Origin: JABDJZ01 sp047619685
Lineage (GTDB): Bacteria > Bacteroidota > Rhodothermia > Rhodothermales > UBA10348
Assembly: GCA_047619685.1 (NCBI GenBank)
Contig: JBLHLC010000077.1
Span: forward strand, 1 to 11,877
Reading direction: 5' to 3'
DNA length: 11,877 nucleotides
Shown here piece after piece: positions 5,837 to 11,877 of this stretch (position 1 is the stretch's first letter; each line of letters opens with the position of its first letter). The notes under the pieces were generated by a model, which was given only the letters and a program-made list of their open reading frames with translations, was not told the DNA's origin and did not search any database. A program made the translations under genes and the position numbers.

Positions 5837-6712
5837 ATGCGCCTCTGCCTCATCGCCGTCCTGCTCCTCTCCGCCTGCGCCCCGAGCGCCGAGCAACCAG
5901 GGGGCTCCGAAGCGAGCAAAGCCCAAGCCGCCGCCGCCACAGCCCGCCTCTCCGCCACCCCGGCCGGCCAAACCGTCCTCCGCGCCGTCACCGCACACGG
6001 CGGTCTGCAAGCCTGGTACGAAGCCCCAACGAGCTCCTACAACTGGGAGTACTCCAACGCGGGCTCCAACACCCGCTTCAAATCCTTCCTGGTTGCCGAC
6101 AACGCGACACGCCTCGCGTACCACGACCTCACGGAAATGGGTGTTCCTGACTCCGTAGGCCCGGTAGAGGCCCAGTTTGCCTGGAACGGAGACGTCGCCT
6201 GGATGAACCCGCCCGAAATCATGAGCCCGAACCCGATGTTCTGGGCCACAACGGGCTACTACTTCCAGTCCATCCCCTTCGTGCTGGCGGACCCGGGTCT
6301 CCGGTACGACGCACTCCCGGCGGACACGCTGGACGGTCGCCCCTACGACATGGTCCGCGTCTCTTATGACGTCGGCGTCGGGTACTCGGACGGCGACTCG
6401 TACACGCTCTACGTGGACCAGGAGACGGACATGCTCCGCGCGATACGCTACACGGTCACATACGGCCGAGGTCGCCCAGCCGAAGGTGCGCCGCAGCGAG
6501 AAAATCTCTTCTACTACAACGATTACACGACGGTGGACGGCTTGAAAATGCCGACCCATTTCATCGGCTACCAATACGCCGACGGCCAAAAAGGCGACTA
6601 CCGAAACGAAGCGTGGGCCTCAGACTTTTCCTTCCGCAGGCCGTTCGACCCGGCCAGGCTCGAGGTCCCGGAAGGGGCTCGTGTGGTCTCCCCTCCGAGC
6701 GCGGAGAGTTAA
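5837..6712 (+). CDS. Outer-membrane-type lipoprotein, LolA/DUF6503-like
   Basis: 291 residues from ATG 5837, which starts a short signal sequence MRLCLIAVLLLSAC with lipidation at Cys14. An Ala-rich linker (residues 20-45) leads into a single domain of beta strands: VLRAVTAHGGLQAW at 47-60, FAWNGDVAWMNPPE, DTLDGRPYDMVRVSYD, YTLYVDQETDMLRAIRYTVT, and DYTTVDGLKMPTHF. The pattern of a half-barrel with a late yxVDg-x-x-x-P segment resembles LolA/LppX-like lipoprotein-sorting folds, and the AHGG-x-x-x-W opening is like Bacteroidota DUF6503 proteins. A role in binding a hydrophobic ligand in the periplasm is plausible but unproven. The gene is intact and convergent with the next one, with stops only 13 bases apart (6712 and 6726). 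Confidence 0.78.
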   Translation: MRLCLIAVLLLSACAPSAEQPGGSEASKAQAAAATARLSATPAGQTVLRAVTAHGGLQAWYEAPTSSYNWEYSNAGSNTRFKSFLVADNATRLAYHDLTEMGVPDSVGPVEAQFAWNGDVAWMNPPEIMSPNPMFWATTGYYFQSIPFVLADPGLRYDALPADTLDGRPYDMVRVSYDVGVGYSDGDSYTLYVDQETDMLRAIRYTVTYGRGRPAEGAPQRENLFYYNDYTTVDGLKMPTHFIGYQYADGQKGDYRNEAWASDFSFRRPFDPARLEVPEGARVVSPPSAES

Positions 6713-6725
6713 CGCTGGCGCGAGC

Positions 6726-7061
6726 CTATCGCCCTTTGCTCCTGTCCACAAAATTGACCGACTCCACCAGGAGATCCTCCCACTTTTGCTCATCGCGGTC
6801 GGTCACCGTTACCCACTCCTTGAAGCGTTTTCCCGAGGGCTTGAACTCGTAGCCCTCGCCGTCGGCGATCATCTGTTGGACGCGTCCCGATGCCAACTTG
6901 ACCACCAGATGCCCGGTGGAGGGCTCCATCGACGCAAAGAAGTCGCCATGCGTCCTCAGACAAGGAAACCCCATCATGGTGCCCTTGGAGATGGCTTCGC
7001 TTTCCATAAGGCCCGCAGCGCGTTCCAAAAAGAAGCCTAGCGAGTGCTCTGAATTTCTCAT
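6726..7061 (-). CDS. MmcQ/YjbR- or TfoX-N-like small protein
   Basis: 111 residues from ATG 7061-7059. The block GTMMGFPCLRTHGDFFASME (residues 27-46), followed by HLVVKLASGRVQQMIADGEG and FKPSGKRFKEWVTV, matches the compact alpha/beta fold shared by YjbR/MmcQ and TfoX N-terminal domain proteins (G-x-M-x-G-F-P-x-L, then a L-x-x-K-L-P-x-x-x-x strand-helix and a final K-E-W-V strand). These are cytosolic and often annotated as DNA-binding, but their role is poorly established. The frame is open back to 7160, but the extra 33 residues (MKHWQSGLVIYCGWRGRSRT...) are basic and unlike the family, so the internal ATG is preferred. The short C-terminus (NFVDRSKGR) is complete. No operon partner is evident; the gap to the next minus-strand gene upstream is 183 bases. 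Confidence 0.68.
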   Translation of the reverse strand: MRNSEHSLGFFLERAAGLMESEAISKGTMMGFPCLRTHGDFFASMEPSTGHLVVKLASGRVQQMIADGEGYEFKPSGKRFKEWVTVTDRDEQKWEDLLVESVNFVDRSKGR

Positions 7062-7244
7062 TTCGACTTCAGGGATTGTGGTCCCACGTTTTCCCGGGAT
7101 GGTCCGCGACCGGCCGCGCCAGCCGCAATATATGACCAACCCGGACTGCCAGTGTTTCAACGCCTTCAGCGCCCGAAGCTAGAAGAAATCGCGACTCTGG
7201 CTTTTTAGTCGGGATTCCTCCCCGTCCCGCGCTTTGACGCCGCC

Positions 7245-7679
7245 CTACTTCTCGAACAGCCCCAAGCCCCAAAAACAGGGCTCGCTGGAGCACTCGTACA
7301 TCTTGATGTTGATCACATGCACGCCTGACTCGCGCGCCACAAATGTGATAACAGGGACGTCATCCGTGGCAACGTCCGACGCAATGGAGTTCCCGTTAGA
7401 ACTGACGTCCAGGTCCACATCCGAGCAATCCTCATCGCAAGCGGCCATAAGGAAGTACTCACGACCGGCGACCAGCGGGAAGCTCCAGTCGTCACTCTCA
7501 GAGGCCCCGAGTTTACCAACGATGTAATTTACCAACTGGTATTCCTGGCTGTCTGTCAGCACGTCGTATGTGGCCTGCAACTGATCCCATACGGTTACCG
7601 CGTAGGACTGGGCTGAAACGGTGTTCGCAACCGCTGATGTCCCGAATAGAAAGGCCAGAAGGAGAAAGAAACGGCGCAT
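7245..7679 (-). CDS. Small secreted protein with PPC-like beta domain
   Basis: 144 residues beginning with a clear Sec signal (MRRFFLLLAFLFGTSAVANT, likely cut near AQS at 23-25). The mature part starts with a helix containing WDQLQATYDVLTDSQEYQLV and then a beta domain (residues 65-144): WSFPLVAGREYFLMAACDED, VDLDVSSNGNSI, DVPVITFVARESGVHVINIK. The order, strand, D-x-D-L-D-[VL], then [FY]-x-P-x-x-[ST]-G-x-Y/H-x-[IV]-x-[IV], is that of bacterial pre-peptidase C-terminal (PPC) domains, which are calcium-binding or accessory modules. Cys81, Cys85, Cys130 and Cys135 lie in CDEDC and CSSEPC and could form two disulfides in the periplasm. No catalytic domain is attached, so it is a stand-alone form. 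Function unknown. The 5' neighbour is the CoA-transferase gene, 79 bases upstream. Confidence 0.72.
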   Translation of the reverse strand: MRRFFLLLAFLFGTSAVANTVSAQSYAVTVWDQLQATYDVLTDSQEYQLVNYIVGKLGASESDDWSFPLVAGREYFLMAACDEDCSDVDLDVSSNGNSIASDVATDDVPVITFVARESGVHVINIKMYECSSEPCFWGLGLFEK

Positions 7680-7711
7680 GGGAGAGTTTCGAAATAGTTG
7701 GAGTGTGAGGA

Positions 7712-7718
7712 CAAAATA
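7712..7718 (-). promoter_or_regulatory. Weak candidate promoter element for the PPC-like gene
   Basis: Read on the minus strand, TATTTTG lies 32 bases before the ATG at 7679, similar to the Bacteroidota -7 element (TAnnTTTG) but one base short. No matching -33 TTTG is seen. It would let the PPC-like gene be transcribed apart from the CoA-transferase gene upstream. Confidence 0.25.
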
Positions 7719-7758
7719 CGGCGCGTAGCCTTGCGATTACCAGTAGTGCCCAGCAGAA

Positions 7759-9030
7759 TTACATTCGTCTGAACCGCTCCAACGCCGCGCGATCCAGGTC
7801 CTCCCGGTGGTCGGGGTGCGCAATGCTGATCAGGGCCCGAGCCCGGTCGCGCAGGTTCTTTCCGTAGAGGTTTACGGCACCGTATTCGGTCACAACATAG
7901 TGGACGTGCGCCCGTGTTGTCACCACGCCGGCCCCCTCCTTGAGGAACGGCACAATGCGGGATTCCCCGCGCCGCGTGCTGGAAGGCAGGGCGATGACGG
8001 GCTTGCCGCCGGGCGACAGCGAAGCGCCACGGATGAAGTCCATCTGTCCGCCGACCCCGGAGTACTGACGCGTGCCGATGCTGTCGGCTACCACCTGCCC
8101 GGTCAGGTCCACCTCAATCGCGCTGTTGATGGCTACGACCCGCTTGTTTCGGCGGATTGCCCTGGTGTCGTTTGTGTAGCCACAATCCAGCATCAGGACC
8201 TGCGGGTTGTCATCTACGAAGTCGTACAACTTCTTGGAACCCACCAGAAAACTGGCGACAATCTTGCCCGGGTGCGTCCGCTTCCTGGCGCCCGTTATCA
8301 CACCGGACTCTACCAGCGGGATAATGCCATCGGAAAACATCTCCGTATGAATGCCGAGGTCCTTGTGGCCCGTTAGCGCAGCCAGGACCGCATCAGGAAT
8401 GGCCCCGATCCCCATCTGGAGACAGGCGCCGTCCTCGATGAGTTCGGCCACCTGCCGACCGATGCTCAACTCCACCTCGCCAAGAGCCGGCGAAGGATGT
8501 GAGGGCAGCGGCGTGTCGACTTCCACCCCGAAATCAATCTTCTTTACGTGGATGACGCCATCGCCATGAGTCCGCGGCATTTGCGGATTGATCTGCGCGA
8601 TGACCCGGGTGGCCGTCTCCACCGCGGCGCGGGAGCAATCCACTGAAACTCCGAGGGAGCAGAATCCGTGCTTGTCGGGTGGAGAGACATGCACCATCGC
8701 CACGTCCAGAGGCAGGACGTTGCGTCGGAAAAGGGCTGGTGTCTCGGAGAGGAACACCGGGATATAGTCTGCACCACCTTCCGCAACTGCCTGGCGGGCG
8801 TTACTCCCCACAAACAGGGCGTTGGTGTGGAAGCTCTCCCTGTACTCGGGGTTGGTGTATGGCGCAACACCTTCTGTGTGAAGGTGGACCACCTCCACGT
8901 TTCGGAGTTCTGAGGCCCGGGCCGTCATGGCCAGTACCAATTCCTGCGGTGCCGCTGCGGCGGTATGTATAAAAACCCGGTTGCCGGACTCGATGATCTT
9001 GACGGCTTCCGCGGCGGATACGATTTGCAT
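7759..9030 (-). CDS. Acetyl-CoA hydrolase/transferase family protein (4-hydroxybutyrate CoA-transferase type)
   Basis: 423 residues, full length for the family, from ATG 9030-9028; an in-frame extension to 9141 is not conserved-looking. It belongs to the family I CoA-transferases/hydrolases (Cat1, AbfT, acetyl-CoA hydrolase), cytosolic enzymes that move CoA between short-chain acids through a glutamyl-CoA thioester. Visible marks: VHVSPPDKHGFCSLGVSVD (113-131), QMGIGAIPDAVLAAL (205-219), the catalytic Glu230 in GIHTEMFSDG, the CoA-binding glycine loop SGVGGQMDFIRGA (324-336), and the closing VVTEYGAVNLYGKNLRDRA (379-397) and AHPDHREDL (404-412). The spacing of Glu230 and the GVGGQ loop fits AbfT-like enzymes better than the longer Cat1/Ach1 group. 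The substrate acid cannot be told from sequence; butyrate or 4-hydroxybutyrate with acetyl-CoA are the usual options. No fermentation partner gene is nearby. Confidence 0.92.
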   Translation of the reverse strand: MQIVSAAEAVKIIESGNRVFIHTAAAAPQELVLAMTARASELRNVEVVHLHTEGVAPYTNPEYRESFHTNALFVGSNARQAVAEGGADYIPVFLSETPALFRRNVLPLDVAMVHVSPPDKHGFCSLGVSVDCSRAAVETATRVIAQINPQMPRTHGDGVIHVKKIDFGVEVDTPLPSHPSPALGEVELSIGRQVAELIEDGACLQMGIGAIPDAVLAALTGHKDLGIHTEMFSDGIIPLVESGVITGARKRTHPGKIVASFLVGSKKLYDFVDDNPQVLMLDCGYTNDTRAIRRNKRVVAINSAIEVDLTGQVVADSIGTRQYSGVGGQMDFIRGASLSPGGKPVIALPSSTRRGESRIVPFLKEGAGVVTTRAHVHYVVTEYGAVNLYGKNLRDRARALISIAHPDHREDLDRAALERFRRM

Positions 9031-9141
9031 GGTCAGCTGTGGTTGCTCACCCTGTGAACGCCGCTCGCAGGGTCCGGCTCTGGTACTTTTGTAAAGACGC
9101 GCGCAAGAAGGTCCCGAATCGCGGCTTGGAAGCCCTTTCAC

Positions 9142-10269
9142 CTACCGCATGGTCCCGGATATCCCGGGAAGCCAGCGCAGCCCCACGCCGCCCAGCAGCG
9201 CCCCCTCGGCATCGACCTGAAGCCAGGCGCCAGGACTGAGGCTCCCGCCGGGGAGAATGCCTGGATATACGTTGATACTCAGGCGCCTGTCGTGGAGACC
9301 GCTGTAGACCATCGATGCCAAGAGACTGCCGTGCCGATCCACAAAGAGCCCTGCCGTTCCGACAAGGTCTACCGTATTCCGGTGCTTGGACTCGTCTCGG
9401 ATCACCAGTTTCTTGGCATGCGCCCCGGCGCCCAACGACACGGCCAGCCCGCCCGGCGCGCGGTAGGTGGCACCCACAAGTGTGTTCATGCCGAAATAGT
9501 AGAAGACGTGCCAGGCACGACTGCCCGGTACTCGCCACTGAATTGAGAAGTAGGAGCCCGCGTTCTCCAGCGTTCCGTCTTGTAGGCCGATGGCGGGCTG
9601 GAGCGGCCAGGACCGGAGATTCAACTTCTGCGAAAAGAATCGACGCACCCGTTCCGATGAGAAGAGCAGGATGCCGCCTGCGTCAAACAAATAGATGTCC
9701 GCCACGATATCTCCCGAGTATCCCTCGAAGCCGCCGTGCTCAACGGATTCGTTTAGTGCCCGCTCTACCATCGCCGTTCCCACGGCCCAAGCCGCGGGGT
9801 GCCGAAACCCCTGCGCGGAATACCACTCGGTAGTCATGGCGTGGAGCATGCCGCCGCCCACCAGATGAAGCTGGTAGTTTGGCAGCCACTGCCCGCCGCC
9901 CGAGCCGCGCGTGCTCAATGGAAGGAGTTCCGAGCGCAGGAACAGCCCGTAGCCGTATCGCGATATGGTGCGAAACGGATTCGCCACGGATCGCCTTACT
10001 GCTGCCCATCCGCTTCTGTAGGGGTGAGCCTCGAAACGGCGATCCCATCCGTCAAGTTGCAGGATGTCGTAGGCGTCGTTGAGAACGATGGTCAGCGGGC
10101 TGAAATTGGCCTCCGAGCCGTATCCCAAGCCGAAGTAGAAGTACGGCTCGCCCGCCGGCGTCTGCGCCAGCGTCTCCGGCGGGGCCTGCGCCCAGGTGGA
10201 ACCAGTTGGCAGCAACAGGCAGACCAGCAGTGGTAGGAAGGACGCCTTGAGGCGCAGATTCAGGGGCAT
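9142..10269 (-). CDS. Exported protein of unknown function, DUF3943-like pattern
   Basis: 375 residues from ATG 10269-10267, with a signal peptide (LKASFLPLLVCLLLPTGSTW, cut near AQA at about 27-29). The centre has a distinctive segment: NYQLHLVGGGMLHAMTTEWY (131-150), then VERALNESVEHGGFEGYSGD (168-187) and IVADIYLFDAGGILLF (188-203), where an N-E, a D-I-V-A-D and a G-I-L-L-F repeat the layout seen in Bacteroidota envelope proteins annotated as DUF3943 or as unnamed. The last 130 residues alternate Gly-rich turns and aromatic strands (WHVFYYFGMNTLVGATYR, LAVSLGAGAHAKKLVIRDES), suggesting a beta-barrel or periplasmic beta domain. Location is probably outer membrane or periplasm. The gene starts 46 bases after the stop of the broken permease and lies 111 bases upstream of the CoA-transferase gene. 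It looks intact. No function is proposed. Confidence 0.66.
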   Translation of the reverse strand: MPLNLRLKASFLPLLVCLLLPTGSTWAQAPPETLAQTPAGEPYFYFGLGYGSEANFSPLTIVLNDAYDILQLDGWDRRFEAHPYRSGWAAVRRSVANPFRTISRYGYGLFLRSELLPLSTRGSGGGQWLPNYQLHLVGGGMLHAMTTEWYSAQGFRHPAAWAVGTAMVERALNESVEHGGFEGYSGDIVADIYLFDAGGILLFSSERVRRFFSQKLNLRSWPLQPAIGLQDGTLENAGSYFSIQWRVPGSRAWHVFYYFGMNTLVGATYRAPGGLAVSLGAGAHAKKLVIRDESKHRNTVDLVGTAGLFVDRHGSLLASMVYSGLHDRRLSINVYPGILPGGSLSPGAWLQVDAEGALLGGVGLRWLPGISGTMR

Positions 10270-10314
10270 TGCGGAATGTACCCCTGAACAGAATCCGGAA
10301 CGCCCTGCCTGGAG

Positions 10315-11577
10315 CTATTCGTACCGCAGCGCTGTCACCGGATCGGCTCTCCTTGGCCCGCGTGGAAGACCTCGCGGTGGCCAGATTCACGAAATTGAAG
10401 CAGGCAATCAGGAGAATGAGGGCGGCGATGGCCATGAGGAGCTGCACATACGTCGTGCTGCTCCCCACCTGGAGCTCGTTGCCCTTGGGGTCAAGGTGGA
10501 TCTGCGGGAGGGGCTGAAGGGCCAGCGAGCAGCAGTCGCGAAAACCTTCGGTGGCGTGCGTGCTCACAATGTCCGGAAATAGCGCCTCCAGGCGCGCGGC
10601 GGCGCCTTGGTCGGCGACACGCACGAAGGTGAAGAACGGGTTCCAACTCCAATTCTCGATCCCAGCGCCGAACGCGACCTCCACCTGATTCCACGATGCC
10701 AGGTAGTCAAAGCCAAAGTGTGCATTTGGGGGGACGTCTTTCATCACGCCCGTCACCCTGTAGTCCGTCTGATTGTCGACACGCACCGTCTGGCCCACTG
10801 GGTTGGCGTTCCCGAAGAGAAGGTCCGCGGATGACTCGGTCAGGCGAGGGTGTTTGGCGCGGCCAGAACGCTGGCTGGGTCGCCGCTGACGAGCCCGAAG
10901 TCGAACATTTCGAATGCAGCGGAATCCGCATACATGAATCGCGCGTCGTCCGTGTACAGGCGTCGGGCGCCGGCCTCCAGAAGCATCCGCCGGGGGGCCG
11001 GATAGAAGCGGACCATCTGCTGCACGTCTGGCGAGGTCGCCGCAAGACGAGGCCCGATCGGCGCAGACGTGAGGGCGTTGTTGAAGACGTCGTTAAAGAC
11101 CACGTTCACCCGGTAAATATTGTCGGCATTCGGGTGAAACTGGTCATAGCTACGCTCGTGCTGGACGACAAGGAAGATGACCAGGCAACTCACGATGCCT
11201 ACCGTCAACCCGAGCAGATTGAGTGTTGCGTAGGCTTTGTGTTTGACCAGCGACCGGACGGTCACCTTCAGGTAGTTCTTGAACATGGATATTCTCCAGG
11301 CCAGTTCGTGACCAACGCCGTTCTTCTGACGCAGCTTGCCCCAGTACACCTTCTGAAATTCGGACTCTGTATCCGGGGTTTGGCCGAACTCCTGCACCGC
11401 TTCTGCGAAGGCGTCGGCAGGGGTTTTGCCATGATCCACAAGGAATCCGACTTGGTCCCGCAGGTGCCGCTCCAATTCGTCCGCGTCGGCGCCCGGAATG
11501 ACGCGACTCCAGGCAAATTTCCGGCGCCAGGTGACGATGGCTTTTTCCAGGTCAAACTGATAGTCGGCGTTTTTCAT
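10315..11577 (-). pseudogene. MacB/FtsX-type ABC transporter permease with prefix domain, frameshifted and internally deleted
   Basis: From ATG 11577-11575 the frame gives a soluble prefix domain (about residues 1-80), the first transmembrane helix (LLGLTVGIVSCLVIFLVVQH, 121-140) and the start of the MacB periplasmic domain (YDQFHPNADNIYRVNVV). It stops at TGA 10842-10840 after PNTLA. The next frame continues the same protein without a gap: LTESSADLLFGNANPVGQTV, then VTGVMKDVPPNAHFGFDYLA, and a second helix QLLMAIAALILLIACFNFVN ending TARSSTRAKE at about 10349. One lost C in a CGCCCTG run (about 10842-10846) would explain the break. After 10349 a third frame gives ADPVTALRYE and TAG 10317-10315, the usual C-terminal end of these permeases. 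Some 450 residues (the middle of the family) are therefore missing. Only about 420 residues remain, so it cannot be a working permease. Confidence 0.85.
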
Positions 11578-11877
11578 GCGGGTGATACGTCTGGGGCCCA
11601 CAGGCGGGCGAACATTGCGTTGACCTTCAGCCACTCGGATTTGGCGGTGGCCAGAGCCTCTCTCCCGCCTGGCGTTATTCGATAGTACTTGCGGTCCGGG
11701 CCCTCTTTGGAGGGTTTCCAAAATGCCTCTACCAGGCCCTTCTGCTCGAGTTTGTGCAAGAGCGGGTAGAGCTTGCTGTTGGACCACTGAACCTGCCCGT
11801 CAGCGAGCATCTTGGCCCGGTAGGTAATCTGAAATCCGTACATGGGCCCCTCGGCAAGCATGGACAGGATGAGCGGT
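11574..11877 (-). CDS. PadR-family transcriptional regulator (partial, 5' end outside window)
   Basis: 100 residues are visible, running off the right edge; the upstream codons (PLILS before MLAEGPMYGFQIT) show the ATG at 11861 is internal and the true start lies outside. The family pattern is clear: a winged helix with LAEGPMYGFQI, then WSNSKLYPLLHKLEQKGLVE (the recognition helix and wing, family form S-x-x-x-[IL]-Y-P-x-L-x-x-L-x-x-x-G-[LW]), KEGPDRKYYRITPGGREAL and a C-terminal helix. The group with short C-terminal helix that sits before MacB-like permeases usually represses its own operon. Its stop codon overlaps the permease ATG by four bases (ATGA), strong evidence of an operon and translational coupling. 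The ligand is unknown. The regulator looks intact although its permease target is wrecked. Confidence 0.88.
   Translation of the reverse strand, partial: PLILSMLAEGPMYGFQITYRAKMLADGQVQWSNSKLYPLLHKLEQKGLVEAFWKPSKEGPDRKYYRITPGGREALATAKSEWLKVNAMFARLWAPDVSPA

Noticed and set aside
5771..6589. Minus-strand open frame (272 aa)
   Set aside because: Shadow of the LolA-like lipoprotein; Val/Gly/Arg-rich low-complexity text without motifs.
7210..7229. Terminator hairpin CGGGA/TCCCG downstream of the PPC-like gene
   Set aside because: Only 5 bp with a 10-nt loop, and on the gene's strand it is followed by an A run, not a T run.
10696..11685. Plus-strand open frame (329 aa)
   Set aside because: Antisense to the permease and PadR genes, whose minus-strand motifs are clear.

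Overview
The window looks like a chromosomal segment of a GC-rich member of the Bacteroidota, most likely of the Rhodothermia/Rhodothermales type. This rests on family resemblance recognised by eye. The clues are the Ig-like repeat joined to a type IX secretion (Por) C-terminal sorting domain, several lipoproteins with L-x-x-C lipoboxes, a PadR regulator overlapping an ABC permease that carries a cytoplasmic prefix domain, and very weak Shine-Dalgarno signals. No rRNA, tRNA, CRISPR array or intact mobile element was found.

Layout, left to right. Positions 1-288 are the 3' end of a peptidase S51 (cyanophycinase-like) gene. Positions 289-713 are a gene-poor stretch with a coding-like remnant, a possible two-helix mini membrane protein and a striking 62-bp hairpin with perfect 16-bp arms. 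Positions 714-1322 (-) are a 5'-truncated ARPP-1 family gene. Positions 1323-1735 are a 413-bp non-coding stretch whose right half can fold into two nested multi-helix structures, directly ahead of an intact queD-like gene (1736-2161, +). A hairpin with a T tract separates queD from a convergent LTxxQ-repeat lipoprotein (2226-3173, -). Next comes a lipoprotein with a LamG/DUF1080-like domain joined to a PQQ-type sugar dehydrogenase domain (3282-4940, -). Positions about 4979-5711 (+) hold two abutting gene remnants, the second being a T9SS-secreted protein whose sorting domain is cut by an in-frame TGA. An intact LolA-like lipoprotein follows (5837-6712, +), then three minus-strand genes: a YjbR/TfoX-like protein, a small secreted PPC-like protein and a family I acetyl-CoA hydrolase/CoA-transferase. 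The right end (9142-11877, -) holds an exported protein of unknown function, the remains of a MacB/FtsX-type ABC permease, and the 3' part of its PadR-type regulator.

The main theme is gene decay rather than a recognisable new system. At least four of about a dozen loci are damaged: ARPP-1 lacks its 5' half, the T9SS protein has a nonsense codon and no proper 5' end, the permease has a frameshift plus a large internal deletion but keeps both ends, and the sugar dehydrogenase seems to have lost an internal segment in frame. The intact genes are mostly single-gene units of envelope, cofactor and CoA metabolism, with no evident shared pathway. The most useful leads are the structured leader ahead of queD, the 16-bp perfect inverted repeat, and the question of whether the damage is real or partly sequencing error.
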